DNA from: Fodinicola feengrottensis
GTDB taxonomy: Bacteria; Actinomycetota; Actinomycetes; Mycobacteriales; HKI-0501
Assembly (NCBI RefSeq): GCF_010993775.1
Contig: NZ_WOTO01000070.1
Span: forward strand, 1 to 47,151
Direction of reading: 5' to 3'
Length of the DNA: 47,151 nt
Translations under genes and position numbers: made by a program
The notes under the pieces: generated by a model
Seen by the model: only the letters and a program-made list of their open reading frames with translations
What the model was told of the DNA's origin: nothing
Database searches by the model: none
In this document: positions 29,900 through 39,333 of the stretch, in pieces
Position numbering within the stretch: the stretch's first letter is position 1
Layout of the letters: each line of letters starts with the position of its first letter

Positions 29900-30454
29900 G
29901 TGCCGGTCATCCTTACGTACGAGACACATTCGATCACCGAGGACAACGAAAACGGCATCGCCACCGGCTGGCTCGGCTGGGCCGGCTTTCCACCCACGGC
30001 CGGGCCCCTCGCCGCCGACCTCGGCAAGCGCCGCCGGGACACTGGCCTCGCCGCGGTTTTCGTCTCCGACCTGACCCGCGCCATAGAGACCGCCAAGATC
30101 GCCTTCGGCGACACCGGCATTCCCACCTACCAGGACACCCGGCTGCGCGAATGCGACTACGGCGATCTCAACGGCCACCCGGTGACCGAGGTCGCGGCCG
30201 TACGAGCGAACCACCTCGAGTCGCCGTTTCCGGGCGGTCAGAGCTATCGGCAGGTGATCGACGCGACCGCTGAGTTTCTCCGAGAACTGGCCGCGGACTG
30301 GGACGGGAAACGGGTGCTGATGATCTCTCACTCGGCCAACCGGTGGGCTCTGCTCGCCGGCGCCCGGATGGAAGACCTCGTCAACGCCCCGTTCCATTGG
30401 CAGGAGGGTTGGACGTACGAAATCCCGTCGGGCTGGGTTAACAACCACCCCTGA
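29900..30454 (+). CDS. Histidine phosphatase-fold protein with ETHS in place of RHG
   Basis: 184 residues, intact. The phosphoglycerate mutase-like fold is indicated by the first strand VPVILTYETHSITEDNENG, AVFVSDLTRAIETAKIAF, RLRECDYGDLNGHPV and the second catalytic His segment VLMISHSANRWAL. The family hallmark Arg-His-Gly is replaced by Glu-Thr-His-Ser, so the nucleophilic His may be kept without the usual Arg. GTG 29900 is chosen because CGGAG lies at 29885-29889 and the fold starts there. Its 3' end overlaps paralogue B by 17 bases, tail to tail. The substrate is unknown. Confidence 0.8.
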   Translation: MPVILTYETHSITEDNENGIATGWLGWAGFPPTAGPLAADLGKRRRDTGLAAVFVSDLTRAIETAKIAFGDTGIPTYQDTRLRECDYGDLNGHPVTEVAAVRANHLESPFPGGQSYRQVIDATAEFLRELAADWDGKRVLMISHSANRWALLAGARMEDLVNAPFHWQEGWTYEIPSGWVNNHP

Positions 30455-31407
30455 TGTCAAGTGACCTGGTCGGGTCGTACGCGGAGTCGCCGAGGTCGGT
30501 GCCCGGGTTCGGACCAGGGTCCGCCATTGGCGTGTACGGCTTGATGAAGCCCTTGTTCGCGGCACCACAGTCGATGTTGTATTTGTAGTCCTCGCTCCGA
30601 TTGACCCACATTCCGGCGGAGGATCGCGTCACTTTCTCCGCTTGGTAGAAGCCCCAGCGGATCTCGTCGTGGACGACCACGACCCGCTCGCCGGGCCGGA
30701 TCGACTGCCCCTGGAACGGATAGGCCCAGACGTAGTTTGTGGTGATCTGCAGAATCGGCCGGCCGTCGTCGTCTTTGGTGGCCTTTACCGTCGTCACTCC
30801 GGACAGCCTGGGCTGATCCTTGGCGAGGGTGGCGCCAGCGTCGACCCGTACGACCAGGGCCTGTTTCGCCTCGGCAAGCCTCTTTTTCGACTCAGCACGG
30901 CTATCCGGCGCAAGCAAGGCCAGAAAGCCTGCGAAATCACCGGAAACCAGCACGCGGTGGTCGAGATGCGACGCGATCAGTGCTGATTTCACCGTTCCGA
31001 GATCGTGGCTGACCTCGTCCGCTGACCAGGCGCCGGTCTTCACGCCTTTCGGCAGCACGATTGCGTTGGCACCTTCGGCGAACTTTTCCGCTGGAGTGCC
31101 CTCAAACGGCCCGAACACCCGGTTTGCCGCCGGTGTCACCTTCGGGATCGCAGCGGCGGCGGGCGTGGTGGCGTGGGCCGCGGGTGATGGTGTCCGTCAC
31201 CCAACTCACCGCCAGTCCGGCGCCGGCCAGCACCGCCACCACGGCGACCACCACCGCGATGCGGCTGGTTCGCGGTTTTTTGCGACCCGTACGCAACTTC
31301 CGAGCCGCTCGCCGCTGTTTGCGTTTGCTTCCCAGCGGCTCGACGATCTTCCAGAAATCCTCGTCGTTCTGTGACACCCGACCCGTCCCCCGTTCGCGGA
31401 CTGCCAT
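30438..31407 (-). CDS. NIDC-family membrane-anchored protein, paralogue B (frameshifted)
   Basis: Second and longest paralogue. The N-terminus is a basic cytosolic segment (GSKRKQRRAARKLRTGRKK) and one helix (IAVVVAVVAVLAGAGLAVSW). The exported domain has FEGTPAEKFAEGANAIVLP, VKSALIASHLDHRVLVSGD, FLALLAPDSR, TTNYVWAYPFQGQ, GERVVVVHDEIRWGFY, SAGMWVNRS, NIDC and a terminal Cys (RGGC). The frame breaks near 31140-31185, where one extra base in the linker is likely. It begins 61 bases after the LuxR-type regulator gene on the same strand. ATG 31407 is used; GTG 31377 is possible. Function unknown. Confidence 0.75.
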
Positions 31408-31468
31408 ACCCCGTCGGACAGCAGGCCCAGCGGGATAGTAAGGAATTCCGGACCGTCCCGCCGCTGGT

Positions 31469-34105
31469 TTAGCTAAAAAGATCGAGCTCGCGGGCCCGGG
31501 CGACGGCCTCGGTACGATTGCGGGCCTGCAGGCGACCGAAGATCTGGTTCAAGTGCCACTTCGTCGTACCAACCGTGATGAAAAGCTTGTCAGCGATCTG
31601 CTGGTTGGACATGCCGGTGGCGATCAGCGACAGGATGCGTTTGCTGGGTGCTGGTTAGTGGCTCGATCACACCCATCCCTTCGACCGTACGAGTTCGCGC
31701 TGCCTTGGTCGGCCGACGGCGTGGGGCAGCGCCGATCCGGGACAACAGGTCGGCGACGAAATCCGGTGCGGTGGACCGAATGTCCTTCAGCAGCGGAACC
31801 GCCGACTGGCCCTCGTCGAGAAAGGTTCGGCGGTAACCGTCCGGCGCTGCCAACTCAACAGCCCTGGCCAGCAGTTCGCGAGCGCGGGACCGCTCCCCGA
31901 GCGCGGCCCTGGCGCGGGCGGTGACGGCGAGAATGGCGATCAGGCTGCCGTCCCGGCCCTCCTGCGCGGCCCGCGACTCGATCGTCTCCAGCACCTCCAA
32001 AGCCTGTTTCGGACGCTTCTGCGCAAGAAAAAAGCCGCGCCCGGGTCAGCTGCTCGTAGTCGGACGAGGACGGGTGATCGTCGGCGATCTCCCGCAAGGC
32101 CTGCTCGGCGGCGGCCGGGTTGCCGGTACGCAGGTTCAGCTCCGCGATGGTGGCGATCACCAGTCGGGCCCGCCGGCCGTCCTCGGCCGCGTCCGCCTGC
32201 CGGCGGGCGGTCAGCAGCGCCCGGAATCCCTCGTCCACCGCACCCTTGACGACATGCAGACGCGCCAACGTGCGCAGCCCGAGCAGCGTGTACGACGTGG
32301 TGCCGAGCTGTTCGCAGCGAGCGATCCCGTCCTGCAGATGTTGTTGCGCGGAGCCAAGTTCGTCGCGTTCGTAGAGCAGGGTGCCCAGCGGCACCTCGGC
32401 CAGCCCGGCCATCGGCAGCGGCCGCCCGGCCGGGTCGGTGTGCGCACGCAGAGCGTCCTCGCACAGGACCACGGCCTCTCGCAGCCTTCCCTGGACATAC
32501 AACAAAGGCGCGAGATAGCCGGTGGCTTCCAAGGCACTCAACGGATTACCGCTGCGCGCTCCCCCAGTCGTACGGCCGCGCGCAACACATTTATGGCACC
32601 GCGCCGATCACCGGTCAGCCGGCGAGCCTGACCGAGCGCGCCCATCGCGGCGGCCCGGAAGAACGAGGTGCTGTCGCCCACCTGGTCGAGCACCGCGCCG
32701 GCGATTTCGGCCGCCTGCGCCGGTTCTCCCCTGGTCAGTGCGAGATATGCCTGGAAGGTGCCCAACATCGCCCGGTCCGAAGCGGGCGCGTCAGCGGCCA
32801 TCTGGTCCTGCGCGATCCGTGCGTACGACTCGGCCTCTTCCCGGCGCCCAGCGAGGTAAAGCAGCCATCCCTTGTATCCAGCCAAATCCGCGTGCGCGCG
32901 GACGGTCTCCTCCGGCAGCCTGTTCAACCAGCCCAGGAGTGGGGCGAGCTCACCACCGCGTACCTGATCCTCCGCGACTGCTCGTACGGTCCGGATCGCC
33001 AGGTCTGGCTCACCGGCCGCGATCGCGTGTTTCACAGTGTCAGCTGGCATTTCATGGCTGGCATACCACTGCGCGGCCCGGTGGTGACTGTCTCGCGCGG
33101 TCGCTGGATCCAGCTCGCGTCTTAGGTAATCGGCGAAAAGACCGTGATAGCGGTGCCATTCACCGCGATCATCCAGCGGCACCAAGAAAAGATTGGCCCG
33201 CTCCAACTGGCGGATGACCGCCGCGCTGTCTGTCCGGCCGGTGACCGCGTCGCACAGCGACGGAGTCAGCCGGTCAAGAACGGACGTACGCAACAAAAAA
33301 AGTCGCGCCGCTCGGCCGGCTGGCCGCGCAACACCTCCTCGGCGAGATAGTCCAGCACGTACCGATCACCGGACCGGTACGTGACCGAAGCGGCACTCGG
33401 AAGACCGTCGCGCAACCCGATACCGAGCATTTGCAGACCAGCCGCCCAGCCCTCGGCGCGCTGGTGCAGGGCCGTCACCGTACGCTCATCGACCGCCGAA
33501 CCGGTGACGCCTGACCGCAACAGCGCGCCGGCCTCGGCGGCGGAGAACCGCAACTGGGCCGCGCCCACCTCGGCAAGCACCACACGACCCCGCCAGCGGG
33601 CCAGCGGCAGGTCCGGCTCATGCCGGCTGATGAGCACCAGGTGCAGCCGTGGCGGGCAGCGTTCGACCAGGAATGACAGGACGTCGAGGATCTCCGGCTC
33701 GGCGATCACATGGAAGTCGTCCAGCACCAAGACCATCTCGGCCGGCACCGCCGCGAGGTCGTTGACCAGCGCGGCGACCACCGCGGGCACCGACTGCGGG
33801 CTGGCCATCAGCAGCGTACGAGCCAAGTCCGCGACCTCGTCGCCCAAGCCGCCGGCGACGGTCAGCAGATAGTCCAGAAAACGCGCCGGCACGTCATCGT
33901 CCTCGTCCAACGTCAGCCAGCCGGACCGTACCGACTGCTCCCGCAGCCACGTACTCACCAGCGTCGTCTTCCCGAACCCGGGCGGCGCCGTGACGAGGGT
34001 GAGCGGCCTGGACAGCACCCCATCCAGCAGCCGCAGGGCGGCCGCCCGCGGCACCAACCCCGGCCAGCCTGGGGGGATAAGCAGTTTGGTGGCGACCAGC
34101 CGCAT
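31469..34105 (-). CDS. LuxR-family regulator, MalT/LAL type (frameshifted)
   Basis: Large ATP-binding transcriptional activator, about 878 residues. N-terminal STAND ATPase with Walker A VTAPPGFGKTTL (about residues 37-48) and Walker B MVLVLDDFH, a central helical region with TPR-like repeats (YLAGRREEAESYARIA, ALFQ-like GSAQQHLQDGIARCEQLG) and a C-terminal LuxR helix-turn-helix, RILSLIATGMSNQQIADKLF followed by TVGTTKWHLNQIFGRL. Breaks are inferred near 31645, 32010-32040, 32540 and in an A run of seven at 33295-33301. It stands between paralogues C and B of the exported family on the same strand and may regulate them; this is inference. Confidence 0.85.
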
Positions 34106-34345
34106 ACCCCACCTCCCGGACCGACCCTAACTTTCCCGCCAACCCCTGACCAGACCCACACTCCCGACTACCACCCCACCCAGAACCATCACCCTTACCG
34201 CCAAGGTGGCCACCTTCGACGGGACCCAGCCCCGCCGCCCTCACCCCGTACGGGACCGTCACCATTCCCATCAAATTGGTCCACTTAGACGGGACCCAGC
34301 CCCCGTCCGGCGCCATCGGCCGCCAGGCCGATGTTGTCGCCCCTC
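34106..34345. repeat. Gene-free region with a direct repeat, upstream of the LuxR gene
   Basis: Contains two imperfect 27-base direct repeats at 34207-34233 and 34277-34303 (23 of 27 identical) sharing the exact core GACGGGACCCAGCCCC, 70 bases apart. They lie about 100 and 170 bases before the LuxR start and could be regulator sites. No gene is seen here. Confidence 0.5.
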
Positions 34346-34412
34346 CGGCAGGAGCGTCCGCCTTTGTAGGCCCGCGGTCTTTGCGGGCCTACAAAGGCGG
34401 ACGCTCCTGCCG
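34346..34412. repeat. Perfect 30-bp hairpin
   Basis: Inverted repeat arms 34346-34375 and 34383-34412 pair perfectly over 30 bases around the seven-base loop GGTCTTT. This is much longer than an ordinary terminator. It lies between paralogue C and the LuxR gene, both on the minus strand. Confidence 0.7.
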
Positions 34413-34467
34413 TAGTCGACGGCGCCCCGCGCCGAAGGCGCCAGAAAAATCGGGGGCCATCGGCAGT

Positions 34468-34526
34468 AGCCCCGAGAAACCCACCCCGACACCGCCCTTT
34501 GGTGTCGGGGTGGGTTTCTCGGGGCT
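34468..34526. repeat. Perfect 26-bp hairpin
   Basis: Inverted repeat arms 34468-34493 and 34501-34526 pair perfectly over 26 bases around the seven-base loop GCCCTTT. Loop size and the CTTT ending match the neighbouring 30-bp hairpin, while the stem sequences differ. It is about 80 bases beyond the stop of paralogue C, so it may terminate that transcript. Confidence 0.7.
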
Positions 34527-34608
34527 GGTAGACGAGGCACCGCACCCTCACAGAAAACGCCTTCAACCAAGGCACCCAGACCACGCGCGCTCTATATAGA
34601 AGCCCACT

Positions 34609-35446
34609 TTATTTGTGGTTGGGGCAGGTGTCGGGGCCGTCCACTGGCTGATCTGGGCTGTAGTCCTCGCCGCCGCCGGCGACCCCGGTCCCCTGGTCTT
34701 TCCAGCTCGCCGGCGCGATCAGGCCGTGCGCGATTTGTTGGCAGTCCATGTTGTAGACGTACGCTTGGGTGCCCTCCACCCAGAGCCCACGGGACTCGGG
34801 GGGCCGACGTGACTATCGCTGTAGCTACCCCACTTGGTCTCGTCGTGGACCACGACCACGTGCTCGCCCGGATGGTTTGTGCCAACGCCGGCGAACGCGT
34901 ACGCCCAGACGTAGTTCGTGGTGATTTGCAGGTAGCTGTGGCCATCCTCGTCCTTGCCCACACCGAATGTCATTTTTCCTTTCACTCGCGGGGAAAGATC
35001 GGCGAGTGTCCGGGAGCGGTCCGGATCATCTCGCTGAAACTGTCCTTGGCCAGCGATAGTTTGGCTAGTGACCGGTAACCGGGCGCGACCTGCGCGAGAT
35101 ATCCAGCCGGGTCGCCGGTGACCAGCAGCCGGTGGTCCAGATGGCTCGAAACCAGCGCCGCCTTGACCGCGCTGAGGTCCCGGGCCACGTCGGCAGCGGA
35201 CCAGTCACCGGCTTTCGCAGCTGGCGGTGGCACGATGCCGGCGGCGCCTTCGGCGTACGACGCCGCGTTGGTGCCCTCGAAGCCGTTGTAGATCCTGGTG
35301 TCCGAGTCAGCGGAGTTGGCCAGCGGGTTGTGAAAGGTCGGCCGCCAGCCCTCTCGCCACGCACCGTAACCAACCACCAGCGCCACCCCGAGCACCAGCG
35401 CGACGACCGTGGTGGGTGACGACCATCGGAATCCGTTGTGCGACAT
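34609..35446 (-). CDS. NIDC-family membrane-anchored protein, paralogue C (frameshifted)
   Basis: Third paralogue. MSHNGFRWSSPTTVVALVLG starts at ATG 35446 (AAGGC just upstream) with one helix (VVALVLGVALVVGYGAW), then FEGTNAASYAEGAAGIVPP, VKAALVSSHLDHRLLVTGD, TTNYVWAYAF, GEHVVVVHDETKWGSY, SRGLWVEG, NMDC and a C-terminal Cys in DGPDTCPNHK. Single bases are missing near 34996 (GG to GGG gives APGTLADLSPRVKG) and at a six-C run near 34800. A TCTATATAGA palindrome lies just past the stop (34591-34600). Its function is unknown; sequence conservation with A and B is confined mainly to the exported domain. Confidence 0.75.
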
Positions 35447-35577
35447 TGCCTTGCCCCCATGAAAGTCCGCGCCCAGTCCAGGCTCAGGGACCACCGTAAA
35501 CGCGCACCGACCGGCGTGGGTGCGCTTCCCTCGGACACGTACGAATAACGTACGACGCGAGCGGCCGGTGACGGCGC

Positions 35578-35603
35578 CCTAACTTTTCTCCCCTAACTTT
35601 AGG
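35578..35603. promoter_or_regulatory. Candidate operator upstream of the acyl-CoA dehydrogenase operon
   Basis: CCTAACTTT occurs twice, at 35578-35586 and 35592-35600; the second copy is part of the palindrome CCTAA-CT-TTAGG (35592-35603). It lies about 57 bases before the first gene of a fatty-acid/PHA operon. A CGTACG-aataa-CGTACG repeat lies near 35540-35555. Confidence 0.4.
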
Positions 35604-35659
35604 CAGGTCCGGTGGCCCTCTCCTGGCCATACCGTGAGAACACACGGCGAGGAGGCATG

Positions 35660-36849
35660 ATGACCGACAAGACCGAAACAGGCGATTTCTACGCACTGGC
35701 GGACGCGCTGCCGGACAACGACCAGCGACTGCTGGCCAGGCTGCGGGCTTTCCTGGCCACCGAGGTGGCCCCCACCGCGAACGAGCACTGGATCCATGAG
35801 GAATTCCCGTACGAGCTGATTGGCAAGCTCGGCGGATTGGGTATCGCCGGTCTGTCGTACGACGGGTACGGCTGCGCCGGTCGGAGCAGCCTGCTGGATG
35901 GCTTTGTGGCGCTGGAATTCGCCCGCGTCGACCCGTCGATCGCGACGTTTTTTTTCGGTGTCCACACCGGGGCTCGCGATGGGCTCGATCTACCTTTGTG
36001 GCTCCGAGGAGGAACAGAAGAGGACGTGGCTGCCGGCGATGGCCCGGTTCGAGAAGGTCGGCGCTTTCGGTCTCACCGAGCCCGAGGCCGGCTCCGGCGC
36101 GGCCCGCGGGCTGACCACCACGGCCCGCCGGGACGGGGACGAATGGGTTTTGTCGGGCCAGAAGAAGTGGATCGGCAACGCGACTTTCGCCGATGTCACG
36201 GTGATCTGGGCCCGCGATGTGGCTGACGGAAACGTCCGCGGATTCCTGGTCGAGAAGGGCAGTCCCGGCTTCACCCCCACCAAGATCCTGAACAAGATGG
36301 CGCTGCGTACGGTCCAGAACGCGCACATCGAGCTGCGTGACTGTCGCGTACCGGAGTCGCACCGGCTCGGCCATGCCGACTCGTTCGCCGACACCGCAGC
36401 GGTTTTGCGGATGACTCGTACGTCGGTGGCCTGGCAGGCCGTCGGATGCTCGATCGGCGCGTACGAACGGGCTTTGGACTATTCCAAGAAACGCGAGCAG
36501 TTCGGCCGGCCGGCCGATCGGCGGCTTCCAGCTGGTCCAGGACATGTTGGTGAAAATGCTGGGAAACATTACCGCGTCGCTGTGCATGGTCGCCCAGCTG
36601 TCCCGTCTGCAGGACGCCGGCCGGATGACCGAGGAGCAGGCGTCGCTGGCGAAAGCCTTCGCTACCACCAAAATGCGTGAGACGGTCGGGCTCGCGCGCG
36701 AGCTGATGGGCGGCAACGGGATCCTCCTGGAGCATGAGGTCGGCCGGTTCGTCGCGGACGCCGAGGCGATCCATTCCTACGAGGGAACGCGCGAGATGAA
36801 CACCCTGATCGTCGGCCGGGCGATCACCGGCTTTTCGGCCTTTGTCTAG
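35660..36849 (+). CDS. Acyl-CoA dehydrogenase (frameshifted)
   Basis: FAD enzyme oxidising acyl-CoA to enoyl-CoA, 394 residues after repair. Segments: FLATEVAPTANEHWIHEEFP, FGLTEPEAGSGAARG (FAD/substrate loop), WVLSGQKKWIGNATFADV, VAWQAVGCSIGAYERALDYS, REQFGRPIGGFQLVQDML and SYEGTREMNTLIVGRAITG with the glutamate position of the glutaryl-CoA-type catalytic base region. An extra G in GGGG near 35970 and one extra GGCC unit at 36504-36515 break the frame. ATG 35660 is used because AGGAGG ends four bases before it. It begins an operon with PHA synthase-like, hydrolase and ligase genes (10-base gap to the next gene). Confidence 0.88.
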
Positions 36850-36859
36850 GAGACCTGTC

Positions 36860-38520
36860 ATGACTTCGAGCCTCAACCCGGACAGCGCGGCCGACTCGAT
36901 CGGCGGCCCCAACCCCATTGTCGGCTTTCGCCGCAAAGACCTGCTGGACTCGTTGCGTACGGTCATTGGCGAAACCATCCGACACCCGCAACACACTGTC
37001 GGCAGCCTTGCTCATCTCGCCCACGCCGGCCTGGACATCGGCCGCGGCAAGGCGACTTTCACGCCCGGCGCCAAAGATCGCCGATTCGCCGATCAGGCGT
37101 GGTCGGAGAACGTTCTCTATCAGCGGATGTTGCAGCTCTACCTGGCCGCGGACGCCGAGCTGGACAGGTGGATCGGCGGCTCCGAACTGTCCACTATGGA
37201 CCGCGAGCGAACCCGTTTCGTCCTGTCGCTGGGATTGGACGCACTCGCGCCGAGCAATCTGCCGACGAATCCGGCGGCGCTCAAGCGGTTCATCGAGACC
37301 GGCGGCCGCAGCGCGGTCAGCGGAATCCGCCAGCTCGTCGACGATGTTCTTCACAACGGCGGGATGCCCCGGCAAGTGGACACCAACCGCTTCCAGGTCG
37401 GCGGCAACCTCGCCGGCACGCCCGGCTCAGTGGTCTTCCGGAACGAGGTGCTGGAACTGATTCAGTACGAGAGCGCGGACCGAGCGGGTCCACGCCCGAC
37501 CGTTGCTGATCGCGCCGCCGCCCGCAGATCAACAAGTACTACGTTTTCGACCTGTCCGAACAGAAAAGCCTGGCCCGGTACGCACTGGACAACGGCTTCC
37601 AGGTTTTCGTGGTGAGCTGGCGCAACCCGACCGCCGAGCAGCGCGAATGGACGCTGGCGACCTATCTTCGTGCGCTCGAAGAAGCCATCGACACGGTCTG
37701 CGACATCACCGGCAGCGCGGACGTCAACCTCGGCGGTGCCTGCTCCGGCGGCATCACGTCGGTCGCCATGAGCGCGGCTTTCGCCGCGCGTGGCATCGCT
37801 CGTATCCACTCTTTGACCTTGTTCGTCAGCGTTTTCGACATGGCCGCCGACCGTACGCTGCTGGGCGTCTTCGCCAGTGAGGAAACACTGGCCGCCGCCA
37901 AACGCCACTCGCACGCCAAGGGCGTCCTGGACGGTCGCGAGCTGGGTCGGGTTTTCAACCTGCTGCGGCCAAACGACCTGATCTGGTCGTACTGGGTGAA
38001 CAACTACCTGCTCGGCAACAAGCCGCCCGCTTTTGACGTGCTCTACTGGAACAACGACACGACCCGGCTGCCGGCCGCCTTCCACGGCGAGCTGATCGAC
38101 ATTTATCGCGACAACTCGCTCGCCACCCCGGGAGCCGTCGTGGTGGACGGCACGCCGCTGGATCTGGGAAAGATCGACTGTGACGCTTTCGTGATGGGCG
38201 GTACGACCGACCACATCACCCCCTGGGACGCCTGTTACCGGTCGTCCTTGCGGCTGACCGGGAATGTCGAGTTCACCTTGAGCAACTCCGGGCATATCCA
38301 GAGCATCCTGAACCCGCCGGGCAACCCGAAGTCCAGCTATTTCAGCAATCCGGACCGGCCGGAGTCGGCGGCAGACTGGAAGGCCGGCGCGACCAAGGTC
38401 GCCGGCAGTTGGTGGCCTCGCTGGATGGAGTGGCTCGGCGAGCGATCGGGCGACTTTGTCGACGCGCCGATCATTGACGCTGCGCTGGAAGCCGCCCCCG
38501 GCTCGTACGTACGCGGATGA
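36860..38520 (+). CDS. phaC: PHA synthase-like alpha/beta hydrolase fold protein (frameshifted)
   Basis: Class II-like poly(3-hydroxyalkanoate) synthase, about 551 residues. The N-terminal PhaC domain includes FVLSLGLDALAPSNLPTNPA and FQVGGNLAGTPGSVVFRNEV; the catalytic part has the Cys nucleophile in GACSGGITS (lipase-like box with Cys), Asp in GGTTDHITPW and His in SNSGHIQSILNPPGNPKSSY, as in PhaC. It would polymerise hydroxyacyl-CoA into storage polyester. Two breaks near 37480 (extra G) and 37515 (extra four bases in a CCG tract) are inferred; repair gives PLLIAPPQINKYYVFDLSEQ. AGGAGA precedes ATG 36860; its stop overlaps the next gene (ATGA). Confidence 0.88.
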
Positions 38521-39322
38521 ACGGCACCGATGTCCTGCGGGTCGGCCGCCAACAGCTGCACGTGGACATACGCGCCGGCGAAGGAACGCCTTTGTTGCTG
38601 TGCAACGGCATTGGCGCGAACCTGGAGCTGATGCGGCCGTTCGTCGAACGGCTGGAGGCGATGCAGGGCCGGCGAATCCCGACGATCGCCTTCGACGTGC
38701 CGGGCACCGGCGGGTCACCGACACCGCGACTGCCGCGATGGATGACTGGCCACGCTCGACTGCTGCGCGAGCTGGTGACCAAACTGGGCTTTCCGCAGGT
38801 CGATGTGCTCGGCATTTCCTGGGGCGGCGCGCTCGCGCAGGAATTCGCCCACCTGAACCCGAAACTGTGCCGCCGAGTGGTGTTGTGCGCGACCAGCATG
38901 GGAATGGTGATGGTGCCGGCTCACCCGCGCGTCCTGCTGGCGCTGGCCAGTCCGACCCGGTATTTCCGGCCATCGCGCATGCGCGAGCTCGGCGCGGCGA
39001 TCTACGGTGGCGGCTTTTGGCGAAGACAAAGGGGTCGCCGACGCCTTCGCCCGGGCGTCCCGGGCGCCGGATCCGCTCGGCTACTACTGGCAGATGCTCG
39101 CCGGCTGGGGCTGGACCAGTGCGTACTACCTGCCCGCTGCTGCGCCAACCGGTGCTGCTGGTGGCCGGCGACGACGACCCGATCATCCCGCTGGTGAACG
39201 CGAAGATGATGGCCCGGCTACTGCGAAAACCGACCGTCCACATTGTCCACGGCGGCGGCCACCTGGCGCTGCTCACGCACGCCGACGAACTTGTTCCGGC
39301 CATCCACACCTTCCTGTCGTAA
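38517..39322 (+). CDS. Alpha/beta hydrolase, PHA depolymerase-like (frameshifted)
   Basis: About 267 residues. Serine nucleophile motif VDVLGISWGGALAQEFAHLN, oxyanion region LLLCNGIGANLELM, Asp in VLLVAGDDDPIIPLVNAKMM and His in GGGHLALLTHADEL. These fit intracellular PhaZ-type depolymerases that recycle medium-chain PHA. Breaks near 39015 and 39140 (each a short G or C repeat) split the middle (FGEDKGVADAFARASRAPDP). Translational overlap with the PHA synthase-like gene supports a role in the same polymer cycle. An ordinary esterase is an alternative. Confidence 0.8.
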
Positions 39323-39333
39323 AGGAGAAAGTC

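Noticed and set aside
34256..34599. Frames of about 70-107 codons over the long hairpins
   Set aside because: Both strands translate similarly because the DNA is palindromic; no coding signal.
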